Shown here: positions 1-9,223 of the stretch, in pieces
How positions within the stretch are numbered: position 1 is the first letter of the stretch
Layout: each line of letters opens with the position of its first letter
Assembly (NCBI RefSeq): GCF_003004785.1
Contig: NZ_PVZS01000003.1
Coordinates: forward strand, 1 to 64,000
Source of the DNA: Alsobacter soli
Lineage (GTDB): Bacteria > Pseudomonadota > Alphaproteobacteria > Rhizobiales > Beijerinckiaceae
Length of the DNA: 64,000 bases
Direction of reading: 5' to 3'
Made by a program: the position numbers and the translations under genes
The notes under the pieces: generated by a model
Seen by the model: only the letters and a program-made list of their open reading frames with translations
Told to the model about the DNA's origin: nothing
The model's database searches: none

Positions 1-3000
1 GCGCGAGGCTGAGCGCGCCCCTGACCGCGAGCGCGCGCGCATCCTGGGCCTGCGCCAGCGCGAGCCCGTCGCGCAGGCTCGCCTCCGCGTCGCGCAGGCC
101 CGCGCCCGCCAGCGCCCGCATCTCCCCGATCGCGCGCAGCACGTCGGGCATCCAGATGCGCAGGCCCGCGGCCTCGCACGCGTCGCGCACGTATTCCAGC
201 TCGCGCAGGCCCTCGTCCGCGCGGCCCGCGAGCGCCAGCGCCTCCGCGAGCATGCAGTAGTAGATCGGAAAATCCTCCGACGTGCCGCTGTCCTTCTGCT
301 GGGCGAGGCCCTCGCGCAGCATGGCGAGGCCGCCGGCCGGGTCTCCGCCGAGCGCGGCGGTCCAGCCCAGGAAGATGCGCCCCTTGGACAGGTGGTCGGC
401 GAACCCCTTCTCCTCCGCCAGGCGCAGCATGGTGGCGGCGCGCTCGCGCACGGCCGGGATGTCGCGCCGATAGGCGCTGTGCATCACGGCGATGTCGATG
501 CAGTGGCTGTAGGACCCGTCGTGGCCGAGCTCGGCCGCCCAGGCCATGGCCCGCCGCTCCTGCAGCACGGCCTGCTCGGGCGCGCCCTGCAGCCAATGGA
601 CCAGCGTCCGCTCGCCGAGCGCGCAAACCTTCGCGTCATGGTTGCCGTAGAGCGTGGCGTGATGGCGGAAATCGCCCGCCTCGTAGATCGCGAGCCCCTT
701 GTCGATGTGCTCGCAGCAGGCGCCGAACTGCGCCAGGCCGAAATAGCTGCCCCAGCCGCAATGGTGCGCCTGCAGCAGCAGCTCCGGGTCCTGTCGCTCC
801 TGCGCCCGCCCCAGCAGCTCCTCGAAGCGGCGGGTCTTGTCGCGGTAGTCCTCCGACATCCGCCACCAGCCCCAATACACGGGATAGTGGGTGCGCGACT
901 CCGGCAACAGGCGGCAGGTGTCGTAGGCCGCGGCGTAGATCTCCTCCACCTCGCGCGATCCCGGCCCCTTCAGCGAAATCAGCGCCGGCCCCAGCAGCAC
1001 GAGAACCCTCAGCCGCTGCTCCAGGTGCTCCGCTTCTCGCGGCAAGCGGTCCAGCGCCTCCAGGCAGCGCCGCAGCTGGCCGACGGCTTCGGGAAGGGCC
1101 GAGCGCTGCAGGTTGCGTTCGCCCGCCCGCAGCCAGTAGCCGACCGCCTCCGCATAGCGCCCAGCCTCCATCTGGTGCTGGCCCAGCATCTCGGGCTGTT
1201 CGCGGGCGGTCTCCGGCGAGAGCCGCAGGATGGCGTCGGCCGCGGCCGCATGCAGGCGCCGGCGCCGGTCGCGCAGCAGCGTGCGGTAAGCGGCGTCCTG
1301 CACGAGGGCATGCTTGAAGCGATAGACGCGCTCCCCCTGCTCAACGCCCTCGTAGACGAGGCCGGAGGCCAGCAGCGCCTGCAGGCCTGATTCGATGTCG
1401 ACGCCCTCCCCTTCGGTCAGCGCCTCCAGGAGCCTGCGCCCGAAAGAGCGCCCAAGGACCGCGCCGATCTGGGCCAGGTCCTTGCCGTCCCCGGCCTGGT
1501 CGAGGCGCGCCACCAGGATCTCGTGCAGCGACTCCGGGATGGGCGGCATCGCCTGGACGGCGAAGCGGTCGAGGCCCCTGGAGCTCTGCACCGCGTCCAG
1601 CACGGTGCTGGTGAACTCCTCCAGAAACAGCGGAATGCCATCCGTCTTGCTGACGATCTGCGCTTCGAAGGCCGGGTCCAGGCGCCGGTCGCCGAGCACG
1701 GTGTGGATCAGCGCGCGCGCATGCTCCGGTTCGAGCCGGCCCTGCCGCAACACGGGGATGCCCGTGCGCTCGATCCACCCGCACTGATCCTCGTCCCGGC
1801 AGGTCACGACCAGGAGGATGCGCTTGTCCGCGAGGCGCGGGATGAGCTGTTCGAGAAGCTCGAGCGAGGTCGGATCGAGCCAGTGGAGGTCCTCCACCAG
1901 CATGAGCACCGGGTTCACGGCCGCCCGGGCTTCCAACTGTGCGATGAGCAGCGCGAAGGTCTGGTCGCGGATCTGCCGCGGCGTGAGGTCCTGCCCGATC
2001 CGCTCGCCGACGTCGATCGACAGGAGGTCGGCCAGCAGGACGGCGCCGGCACGCCGGCCCTGCTCGTCACCGTGGACCAGGGCTTCCAGCTTCCGGCGGC
2101 GCACCGCGACGTCGTCCCCGCGCCGGATGGAGGACGCGCGCGTCAGGAATTCGACCAGCGGCAGCAACGGGCTGTGGGTGGCGAAGGGGCTCGCCGTGTA
2201 GCGGTGCACGACGGCCTCCGTCCCCTCCACCGTCTGGGCGAAATGCTCGACCAGGCGGGACTTGCCGATTCCCGCCTCACCGACCACGGCGACGGCGCCG
2301 CCCTGCCCCCCAAGGGCGCGCTTCCACCGCTCCCGAATGTCCTCCACCTCGGAGAACCGGTTCACGAGCGGCGCTGCGTGGCGCCCCCGGCGCGCCCGGA
2401 ACCGACTCGTGATCCGCCGTTCCCCGTGCACGCGCCACAGCGCCGTGTCGGCCGAGAAGCCCCGGAAGGTCCTGCGCCCCAGATATTCGCAGGCGAACAG
2501 GCCGCGCACGAGCCGGTAGGTGCTTTCCGCGACCAGGACCTCGTCTGGCTCGGCCGCCGAGTGGATGCGCGCCGCGAGGTTGGGCGTCGACCCCACGATC
2601 TCCTGGCGCTCGGGTCCGCCCGGGCTGAACACGTCGCCCACGATCACCACGCCCGTGGTCAGGCCGACCCGCGCCTGCATGCGGGAACCGTCCGGCGTGC
2701 GGATGTCGCCGAGCCCCCGCGTGATCTCGATGGCGGCGCGCACGGCGCGTTCGGCGTCGTTCTCGTGGCCGATCGGGTAGCCGAAGTAACAGAGGATGCC
2801 GTCGCCGATGAAGCGCGCGACGAAGCCCTCGTAGCGGTGCACCACCTGCGTGCAGAAGGCCCGGTAGCTCTGGATGATCTCCAGGTAGTCTTCCGTCTCG
2901 AGCCGGTCCGACAGGCGGGTCGAGCCGACGAGATCGCAGAACATCACGGTGAGATGGCGGCGCTCGACCAGGCCCTCGACCGTGTCGTGGGCGTGGCTGG

Positions 3001-3205
3001 CCACAGCCGCCCCGCCGGTCCGCTCCGCGATGGCCCGCATCATCCGCTTGCGCTGGCCCAGCGTGAGGCCAAGCTCCTTCAGGTCGCCCTCGGTGATGGC
3101 GGGCAAGGTGTCGAAGGCCACGTGCTGGGCCTCGAACACCGGCGCCAGCTCTGCCAGGCCTATGGCGGCCAGCCATTCCTCGAATGATTGCGGAAATTCT
3201 GACAC
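1..3205 (-). CDS. SAM-domain / class III adenylate cyclase / AAA+ ATPase regulator, partial at the C-terminus
   Basis: Probable signalling ATPase that makes a cyclic nucleotide. The minus-strand frame is open from about 3205 to the left edge, giving over 1,060 residues, so the C-terminus lies outside the window. Domains in order: a SAM domain (about residues 5-60, FEEWLAAIGL), a class III cyclase domain (about 80-260) with the two metal aspartates in FCDLVGST and FIGDGILCYFG, then a MalT/LuxR-like ATPase with Walker A GEAGIGKSR (about 308) and Walker B LMLVEDLHWLD (about 435), followed by an alanine-rich helical region typical of TPR repeats. This architecture is widespread in Alphaproteobacteria; the ligand is unknown. 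The start is uncertain: GTG at 3205 was chosen because the SAM domain begins directly after it, but GTG at 3226 is also in frame. No transmembrane segment was seen, so it is probably cytoplasmic. Confidence 0.85.
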   Translation of the reverse strand, partial: MSEFPQSFEEWLAAIGLAELAPVFEAQHVAFDTLPAITEGDLKELGLTLGQRKRMMRAIAERTGGAAVASHAHDTVEGLVERRHLTVMFCDLVGSTRLSDRLETEDYLEIIQSYRAFCTQVVHRYEGFVARFIGDGILCYFGYPIGHENDAERAVRAAIEITRGLGDIRTPDGSRMQARVGLTTGVVIVGDVFSPGGPERQEIVGSTPNLAARIHSAAEPDEVLVAESTYRLVRGLFACEYLGRRTFRGFSADTALWRVHGERRITSRFRARRGRHAAPLVNRFSEVEDIRERWKRALGGQGGAVAVVGEAGIGKSRLVEHFAQTVEGTEAVVHRYTASPFATHSPLLPLVEFLTRASSIRRGDDVAVRRRKLEALVHGDEQGRRAGAVLLADLLSIDVGERIGQDLTPRQIRDQTFALLIAQLEARAAVNPVLMLVEDLHWLDPTSLELLEQLIPRLADKRILLVVTCRDEDQCGWIERTGIPVLRQGRLEPEHARALIHTVLGDRRLDPAFEAQIVSKTDGIPLFLEEFTSTVLDAVQSSRGLDRFAVQAMPPIPESLHEILVARLDQAGDGKDLAQIGAVLGRSFGRRLLEALTEGEGVDIESGLQALLASGLVYEGVEQGERVYRFKHALVQDAAYRTLLRDRRRRLHAAAADAILRLSPETAREQPEMLGQHQMEAGRYAEAVGYWLRAGERNLQRSALPEAVGQLRRCLEALDRLPREAEHLEQRLRVLVLLGPALISLKGPGSREVEEIYAAAYDTCRLLPESRTHYPVYWGWWRMSEDYRDKTRRFEELLGRAQERQDPELLLQAHHCGWGSYFGLAQFGACCEHIDKGLAIYEAGDFRHHATLYGNHDAKVCALGERTLVHWLQGAPEQAVLQERRAMAWAAELGHDGSYSHCIDIAVMHSAYRRDIPAVRERAATMLRLAEEKGFADHLSKGRIFLGWTAALGGDPAGGLAMLREGLAQQKDSGTSEDFPIYYCMLAEALALAGRADEGLRELEYVRDACEAAGLRIWMPDVLRAIGEMRALAGAGLRDAEASLRDGLALAQAQDARALAVRGALSLA

Positions 3206-3404
3206 GGCCGAGCCACTCGTGGCCACAATGGCGCCAAGATGCCCCAAGGCGCGCGCGACCCGCAAGCGTGGATGCGCACATGCCGCGACGTTGTCGTACG
3301 AATAAAATTCGAGATTGCAGTGAGTTGAGGCAGTCTACCGGCTCCGGGCCCTCCGCGGTCACTCGTCATTAGACGTCGCGAGACATCGCGTGACGTGGCA
3401 TTCA

Positions 3405-3690
3405 TCATCGGACAGCCTGAAAACCTGAGAACGAAGGGTCTCCAGGGGCGTTCAACCCAGGCACAGCCTCGGCTTCTCGAACGGAAGGGCGGACATGGCC
3501 AGCCCGGGCGACGCCCGCACCAGCGGCGCCGAAATCCGCGCCGCGCGCCATCCCCAGGCTCGCCAAGAGCGAATTCCCCGTGAGCGGCGGCGGCATGAAC
3601 CAGGAAACCGCGGCCACAACAAGCACCACGACGCCGGCCAGTCCGGCCACAAACCCCAGAAGCGCTAGGCGCCTCCCTCTCCTACGCGCG
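3405..3690 (-). other. Possible 5'-truncated small membrane-protein gene next to the repeat array
   Basis: A minus-strand frame encodes a basic stretch followed by one convincing transmembrane segment (LALLGFVAGLAGVVVLVVAA) and a short polar tail ending at 3405. There is no ATG, GTG or TTG between the membrane segment and the repeat array that begins at about 3700, where the frame runs into repeat sequence. It could be a small single-pass protein that lost its 5' end when the repeat arrived, or a chance frame. The rest of the 3227-3700 interval shows no convincing gene; it also holds the promoter region of the cyclase gene. Confidence 0.22.
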
Positions 3691-3700
3691 TGGGAGATGA

Positions 3701-4081
3701 AACGAACCTCTCCGCCGTCATCCCCGGCGGCGCGAAGCGCCGGGAAGCGGATCCAGGAGACTGGGTGAGTTGTCGGGTGGGTTCCCGACGTCTTGCGCCT
3801 GACTTCCGAGAGGGGCGCAGTCCGGGGAGGTTCGGCGCGCGCGGCCCTGGATCCCCTTCCCGGCCCGCTGCGCGGGCCGCCGGGGATGACGGCGCGTACT
3901 TTCCCCCGCCGCCGGGGCATCTTCCATTCCGTCATTGTGAGCGAAGCGAAGCAATCCAGGGGCCCAGGTGCCAAACCCCGGGGGCCTTCCCCTGGATTGC
4001 TTCGTCGCTTCGCTCCTCGCAAGGACGGGGGTGGCTCGCGGCTGAACTCATCCCTGCCCTCTCCAGCATGCCGGAGGAGGA
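3701..4081. repeat. Composite palindromic repeat, copy 1
   Basis: First of three tandem copies. The unit holds two nested inverted repeats. The outer one has arms of about 40 bp that begin CCGTCATCCCCGGCGG and end GAAGGGGATCCAGG (here GAAGCGGATCCAGG), and it encloses a core of about 115 bp. The second has arms of about 33 bp built from CGTCATTGTGAGC and GCAATCCAGGGG, with a spacer of about 30 bp. A tail of about 50 bp links it to the next copy. Sequences of this kind are common intergenic mosaics in Hyphomicrobiales. They produce long spurious open frames on both strands. Confidence 0.85.
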
Positions 4082-4465
4082 AACGAACCTCTCCGCCGTC
4101 ATCCCCGGCGGCGCGAAGCGCCGGGAAGGGAATCCAGGGGACTGGGTGAGTTGTCGGGTGGGTTCTCGACGTCTTGCGCCTGACTTCCGAGAGAGGCGCA
4201 GTCCGGGGAGGTTCGGCGCGCGCGGCCCTGGATCCCCTTCCCGGCCCGCTGCGCGGGCCGCCGGGGATGACGGCGCGTCATTTCCCACGCTGCCGGGGGC
4301 ATCTTCCATTCCGTCATTGCGAGCGCAGCGAAGCAATCCAGGGGGCCAAGCGCCAAACCCCGGGGGCAGCCGCCCCTGGATTGCTTCGTCGCTTCGCTCC
4401 TCGCAAGGACAGCGGCGGCTCGCGGCCGAACTCATCCCTGCCCTCTCCGGCATGCCGGATGAGGA
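4082..4465. repeat. Composite palindromic repeat, copy 2
   Basis: Nearly identical to copy 1 and offset by 381 bp. It starts at the same AACGAACCTCTCCGCCGTCA boundary and contains both inverted repeats and the same linking tail. Differences are scattered substitutions, for example CATTGCGAGC where copy 1 has CATTGTGAGC. The high identity over the whole unit, including the non-palindromic tail, indicates tandem duplication rather than independent insertions. Confidence 0.85.
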
Positions 4466-4790
4466 AACGAACCTCTCCGCCGTCATCCCCGGCGGCGCGA
4501 AGCGCCGGGAAGGGGATCCAGGAGGTCGGGTGGGTTCCCGACGTCTTGCGCCGGACTTCCGAGAGGGGCGCAGACCGGCGGGGGGCGGCGCGCGTGGCCC
4601 TGGATCCCCTTCCCGGCCCGCTGCGCGGGCCGCCGGGGATGACGGCGCGTCATTTCCCACGCTGCCGGGGGAGGCATCCGCCGTTCCGTCATTGCGAGCG
4701 CAGCGAAGCAATCCAGGGGCCAAGCGCCAAACCCCGGGGGCAGATGCACCTGGATTGCTTCGTCGCTTCGCTCCTCGCAAGGACGGGGGT
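4466..4790. repeat. Composite palindromic repeat, copy 3 (shortened)
   Basis: Third copy, offset by 384 bp from copy 2. It lacks about 10-15 bases in the core (the GACTGGGTGAGTTG stretch of the other copies) and ends after the second inverted repeat at about 4790 without the linking tail. It is also the most diverged copy. The 120 bases from here to the next start codon at 4911 should contain the promoter of the following gene, but no clear -35/-10 pair was recognised. Confidence 0.82.
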
Positions 4791-4910
4791 AGCTGGTCGA
4801 AGGCGAAAGCTGAGACGCCGTGGCGGCCAATGCGCCGGAGGTCGGCGGTTGACGCATTCAGTCGCATTCAGCGTCTTGCCAGCGCGAGCGGCGCCACGTT
4901 GAATGCGGGC

Positions 4911-7310
4911 ATGACCGACCCCCGCCTTCCCCTCCTTCGTGAACTCGAGCGCCGCGTGTCCTGGCTCGCGGCGTGGACCATCCACCATGCCAACCACGTC
5001 CGCCCGGCGGACGAGGTGAAGGTCGGAGGCCACCAGGCCTCGTCCGCCTCGCTGGGCGCCATCATGACGGCGCTGTACTTCGCGGCCCTGCGGCCGCAGG
5101 ACCGGGTGGCGGTGAAGCCGCACGCCTCGCCGATCTTCCACGCCATCCAGTACCTCGCCGGCAACCAGACCCGCGAGAAGCTGGAGGACTTCCGCAGCTA
5201 CAAGGGCGCGCAGAGCTACCCGTCCCGGACAAAGGACGTGGACGACGTCGACTTCTCGACCGGCTCGGTGGGCCTGGGCGTGGCCCAGACGCTCTTCTCG
5301 GCGCTGGTGCAGGACTACGTCTCCGCCCATGGCTGGATGAAGGGCCGACCCGAGGGCCGCATGGTGAGCCTGATCGGCGACGCCGAGATGGACGAAGGCA
5401 ACATCTACGAGGCCCTGATCGAGGGCTGGAAGCAGGGGCTGCGCAACTGCTGGTGGGTGGTGGACTACAACCGCCAGTCCCTTGATTCGGTGGTCCGCGA
5501 GGGCCTGTGGCAGAAGTTCGAGCAGATCTTCGAGAACTTCGGCTGGGACGTCGTGATTCTGCGCCATGGCTCGCTGCAGCAGGCGGCTTTCGCGGAGCCG
5601 GGCGGCGACACCCTGCGCGACTGGATCGAGCGCTGCCCCAACCAGCTCTATTCCGCCCTGACGTTCCAGGGCGGCGCGGCGTGGCGCAAGCGGCTCCTCG
5701 ACGAGATCGGCGACCAGGGTCCCGTGACCGCGCTGGTCGAGCGCCGCTCGGATGACGAGTTGCAGGCCCTGATGGTGAACCTCGGCGGCCACGACATGCC
5801 GAGCCTGCTGGACGCCTTCGAGAAGGCCTCCCGGAACGACCGGCCCACCTGCTTCATCTGCTACACCATCAAGGGCTACGGGCTGCCGCTGGCCGGGCAC
5901 AAGGACAACCACGCGGGCCTGATGACCCCGGCCCAGATGGAGAGCTTCCGCAAGCAGATGGGCGTGCGCCCCGGCCACGAGTGGGACAAGTGGGAGGCCG
6001 CCGGACTGCCCGCGGCCGAACTCGAGGCCTTCATCGCCCAGGCGCCGTTCTTCAGCGAGGGGACGCGCAGGCTCTCCGCCCCCGCGGTGCCCGTGCCGGA
6101 GGCGCTGGCGACGCCGGCCCCGGGCGGCAAGCCGGTGTCGACCCAGATGGGCTTCGGCCAGATCCTGAACGAGATCGCGCGCGAGCAGACCCCGCTGGCG
6201 GAGCGCATCGTCACCACGGCGCCGGACGTGACGGTGTCCACCAACCTCGGCCCATGGGTGAACCGGCGCGGGCTCTTCGCCCGAGAGAGCATGGCCGACA
6301 CCTTCAAGGCCGAGCGCATCCCGTCGACCTATAGCTGGGAGTTCGGGCCCAAGGGCCAGCATTTCGAGCTCGGCATCGCCGAATCGAACCTGATGATCAT
6401 GCTCTCGGCGCTGGGCCTGTCGCATTCGGTGAACGGCGTGCGCCTGCTGCCCATCGGCACGGTCTACGACCCCTTCATCTATCGCGCGGCCGACCAGCTG
6501 AACTACGCCTGCTACCAGGACGCCCGCTTCATGCTGGTGGCAACGCCGTCCGGCGTGACGCTCGCCCCGGAAGGCGGCGCGCACCAGTCCATCGGCACGC
6601 CGCTGATCGGCATGGCGCAGGACGGCCTGTGCTCCTTCGAGCCCGCCTTCGTGGACGAGCTCGCCGAAATCATGCGATTCGGCTTCGACTACATGCAGCG
6701 CAACGGCGAGGGCGACCCGGACGAGACCACCTGGCTGCGCGACCAGACGGGCGGCTCCGTCTACCTGCGCCTGTCGACCCGGCCCCTGGAGCAGCCGCTG
6801 CGCAAGATGACGGCGGACCTGGCGCGGGACGTGGTGAACGGAGCGTACTGGATGCGCCCGCCCGGCCCGAACGCCAGCGTGGTGATCGCCTACCAGGGCG
6901 CGGTGGCCCCCGAGGCCATCGCCGCCACGGGCCTGCTCGCCGAGGACCGGCGCGACGTGGGCCTGCTGGCGATCACCTCGGCTGACCGGCTCAACGCGGG
7001 CTGGCAGGCCGCCGAGCGCGCCCGCCAGCGCGGGACCCATGGCGCCATGAGCCACATCGAGCGCCTGCTGGCGCCGCTGTCCCGCGACTGCGGGATCGTC
7101 ACGGTTCTGGACGGCCATCCGGCCACGCTCGCCTGGATCGGCGGCGTCCAGGGCCACCGCGTGAAGGCGCTGGGCGTCGAGCATTTCGGCCAGACGGGCA
7201 CGATCGCCGACCTCTACCGCCACCACGGCATCGACGCCAACGCCATCGTCCACGCCGCCCAGGCGGTCAGCGCGGGGCGGACGGTGCGTTACCTCAAGGC
7301 GCTGCCTTAA
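4911..7310 (+). CDS. AceE/transketolase-family thiamine diphosphate enzyme
   Basis: About 799 residues. It belongs to the ThDP-dependent homodimeric pyruvate dehydrogenase E1 / transketolase family. Visible features are the N-terminal VGGHQASSASLGAI substrate/ThDP region, the ThDP-Mg motif beginning GDAEMDEGNIYEAL, the FICYTIKGYGLPLAGHKDNH segment typical of AceE-like enzymes, and C-terminal pyrimidine and transketolase-C domains. It is shorter than typical AceE (about 890) and no E2/E3 genes are nearby, so a classical pyruvate dehydrogenase role is not shown; a transketolase-like acyl or ketol transfer is equally possible. The frame is open upstream through the repeats to 3690, but that extension is repeat-derived and was rejected. 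ATG at 4911 directly precedes conserved sequence; its ribosome site is weak, and TTG at 4899 is the alternative. Confidence 0.82.
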   Translation: MTDPRLPLLRELERRVSWLAAWTIHHANHVRPADEVKVGGHQASSASLGAIMTALYFAALRPQDRVAVKPHASPIFHAIQYLAGNQTREKLEDFRSYKGAQSYPSRTKDVDDVDFSTGSVGLGVAQTLFSALVQDYVSAHGWMKGRPEGRMVSLIGDAEMDEGNIYEALIEGWKQGLRNCWWVVDYNRQSLDSVVREGLWQKFEQIFENFGWDVVILRHGSLQQAAFAEPGGDTLRDWIERCPNQLYSALTFQGGAAWRKRLLDEIGDQGPVTALVERRSDDELQALMVNLGGHDMPSLLDAFEKASRNDRPTCFICYTIKGYGLPLAGHKDNHAGLMTPAQMESFRKQMGVRPGHEWDKWEAAGLPAAELEAFIAQAPFFSEGTRRLSAPAVPVPEALATPAPGGKPVSTQMGFGQILNEIAREQTPLAERIVTTAPDVTVSTNLGPWVNRRGLFARESMADTFKAERIPSTYSWEFGPKGQHFELGIAESNLMIMLSALGLSHSVNGVRLLPIGTVYDPFIYRAADQLNYACYQDARFMLVATPSGVTLAPEGGAHQSIGTPLIGMAQDGLCSFEPAFVDELAEIMRFGFDYMQRNGEGDPDETTWLRDQTGGSVYLRLSTRPLEQPLRKMTADLARDVVNGAYWMRPPGPNASVVIAYQGAVAPEAIAATGLLAEDRRDVGLLAITSADRLNAGWQAAERARQRGTHGAMSHIERLLAPLSRDCGIVTVLDGHPATLAWIGGVQGHRVKALGVEHFGQTGTIADLYRHHGIDANAIVHAAQAVSAGRTVRYLKALP

Positions 7311-7439
7311 AAGCCCGGCCAGGGGTGAAGCGACACCCTCCCGACGCTGGGAAGGGTGAAGTTGACGGCGCCTCGCCAGGGGCGTCGCCCTGCCCTATGT
7401 TCCCGGCGCGAGCGAAGCCTGCCCTGCCGAGGAGCCTGC

Positions 7440-8366
7440 GTGTCCCCCATCATCGCCGTCGAGGGCCTGACGAAGACCTACGCCAGCGGCTTCCAGGCCC
7501 TGAAGGGCGTGGACCTCGCCATCAACCGGGGCGAGATTTTTGCGCTGCTCGGCCCCAACGGCGCGGGCAAGACCACCCTGATCAGCATCGTGTGCGGGAT
7601 CGTGAACCCCACGGGGGGCGTGGTGAAGGTGGGCGGCCACGACGTGGTGCGCGACTACCGGGCGGCGCGCTCCCTGATCGGCCTCGTGCCGCAGGAGCTG
7701 ACCACGGACATGTTCGAGACCGTGTGGAACACGGTGTCGTTCAGCCGCGGGCTGTTCGGCAAGCCCAATAACCCGGCGCTGGTCGAGAAGGTGCTGCGCG
7801 ACCTGTCGCTGTGGGAGAAGCGCGACAGCAAGATCATGGCGCTCTCCGGCGGCATGAAGCGCCGCGTCATGATCGCCAAGGCGCTCTCGCACGAGCCGCA
7901 GGTGCTGTTCCTGGACGAACCGACGGCCGGCGTGGACGTCGAGCTGCGCCGCAGCATGTGGGACATGGTGCGCCGGCTGCAGGAGACGGGCGTGACCGTG
8001 ATCCTCACCACGCACTACATCGAGGAAGCCGAGGAGATGGCCGACCGCGTCGGCGTCATCCGTCAGGGCGAGATCGTCGTCGTGGAGGAGAAGGCCGCGC
8101 TGATGCGCAAGCTCGGGCGCCGGCAGCTGACGCTCCACCTGCGCGAGCCCCTGGCGGCGCTGCCGCCGGACCTCGCCGACCCCGCGCTGGAGCTCTCGGC
8201 CGACGGCTGCGAGCTGACCTACACCTTCGACGCCCAGGCCGACCACGGCGGCGTCGCCGAGCTGCTGCGCCGGCTGGCCGAGCGCGGCATCGACTTCAAG
8301 GACCTCCAGACCTCCGAGAGTTCGCTGGAGGACATCTTCGTCAGCCTGGTGCGGGGACGCCCATGA
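7440..8366 (+). CDS. ABC-2 type transporter ATP-binding protein (YadG-like)
   Basis: ATPase of an ABC exporter, 308 residues, the same length as E. coli YadG. Motifs: Walker [10 protein letters not shown], signature LSGGMKRR, Walker [13 protein letters not shown], and an H-loop in [12 protein letters not shown]. The GTG start at 7440 is preceded by GAGGAG with about 7 bases spacing; an upstream in-frame ATG at 7356 lacks a ribosome site and adds unconserved residues. The 3' end overlaps the permease start in an ATGA junction, so the two are co-translated. The substrate is unknown; the family includes drug, lipid and polysaccharide exporters. Confidence 0.9.
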   Translation: MSPIIAVEGLTKTYASGFQALKGVDLAINRGEIFALLGPNGAGKTTLISIVCGIVNPTGGVVKVGGHDVVRDYRAARSLIGLVPQELTTDMFETVWNTVSFSRGLFGKPNNPALVEKVLRDLSLWEKRDSKIMALSGGMKRRVMIAKALSHEPQVLFLDEPTAGVDVELRRSMWDMVRRLQETGVTVILTTHYIEEAEEMADRVGVIRQGEIVVVEEKAALMRKLGRRQLTLHLREPLAALPPDLADPALELSADGCELTYTFDAQADHGGVAELLRRLAERGIDFKDLQTSESSLEDIFVSLVRGRP

Positions 8367-9124
8367 ACGGCTACGCTATCCGCGCCATCTACCTGTTCGA
8401 GATGGCCCGCACCTGGCGCACGCTGATGCAGAGCATCGCCTCGCCGGTGCTCTCCACCTCGCTGTATTTCGTGGTGTTCGGCTCGGCGATCGGGTCCCGC
8501 ATGGCCGAGATCGACGGCGTCAGCTACGGCGCCTTCATCGTGCCGGGGCTGGTGATGCTCTCCATCCTGACGGAGAGCCTCTCCAACGCCTCCTTCGGCA
8601 TCTACATGCCGCGCTTCTCGGGCACGATCTACGAGGTGCTGTCGGCGCCGGTCTCAGCGGCGGAGATCGTGCTGGGCTATGTGGGCGCGGCGGCGACCAA
8701 GTCGGTGATCCTGGGCGCCATCATCCTGCTCACGGCGCGGCTCTTCGTGCCCTACGGCATCCAGCACCCGGGCTGGATGCTGGCGTTCCTGCTGCTGACC
8801 TCCATCACCTTCAGCCTGTTCGGCTTCATCATCGGCGTCTGGGCCGACAGCTTCGAGAAGCTGCAGGTGGTGCCGATGATGATCATCACGCCCCTCACCT
8901 TCCTGGGCGGCAGCTTCTACTCCATCGACATGCTGCCCCCGTTCTGGCGGACGCTCACGCTGTTCAACCCGGTGGTCTACCTGGTCAGCGGCTTCCGCTG
9001 GAGCTTCTTCGGCGTGGCCGACGTGCATGTGGGCGTGAGCCTCGCGATGACGCTGGCCTTCATGGCGGCGTGCCTGCTCGTGATCTGGCGCGTCTTCGCC
9101 ACGGGTTACAAGCTGAAGAATTAG
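8363..9124 (+). CDS. ABC-2 type transporter permease (YadH-like)
   Basis: Membrane partner of the preceding ATPase, 253 residues with about six hydrophobic segments, close to the 256 residues of E. coli YadH. It contains the ABC2_membrane family region [17 protein letters not shown] followed by [17 protein letters not shown], the hallmark of this permease family. It starts inside the stop codon of the ATPase gene (ATGA overlap), so both subunits should be made in fixed ratio. The complex would be a dimer of each subunit in the inner membrane. Confidence 0.9.
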   Translation: MNGYAIRAIYLFEMARTWRTLMQSIASPVLSTSLYFVVFGSAIGSRMAEIDGVSYGAFIVPGLVMLSILTESLSNASFGIYMPRFSGTIYEVLSAPVSAAEIVLGYVGAAATKSVILGAIILLTARLFVPYGIQHPGWMLAFLLLTSITFSLFGFIIGVWADSFEKLQVVPMMIITPLTFLGGSFYSIDMLPPFWRTLTLFNPVVYLVSGFRWSFFGVADVHVGVSLAMTLAFMAACLLVIWRVFATGYKLKN

Positions 9125-9223
9125 CAACCTCCGCGCCTCCCTTGGGCCGCAAAAGTCTGGCAAGGGAATGAAGCCGGCCCGACGCGCCTCGGCTGAAAGG
9201 CGCAAGGACGGCGAGGAAACTTC

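Noticed and set aside
1523-3187. Plus-strand frame of over 500 residues opposite the cyclase gene
   Set aside because: Histidine/arginine/glutamate-rich shadow of a high-GC gene; the opposite frame has clear domain motifs.
3701-4790. CRISPR array
   Set aside because: The repeats are ~380 bp tandem copies with internal palindromes, not short repeats with unique spacers, and no cas genes are present.
3932-4867. Long open frames on both strands across the repeat array
   Set aside because: They arise from the stop-poor GC-rich repeat; the peptides are repetitive and unlike proteins.
3690-4910. 400-residue N-terminal extension of the ThDP enzyme open in frame
   Set aside because: It is entirely translated palindromic repeat, with the same peptide pattern repeated three times, and the enzyme family starts at about 4911.
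4689-7253. 854-residue minus-strand frame opposite the ThDP enzyme
   Set aside because: Composition typical of an antisense shadow, no domain motifs.
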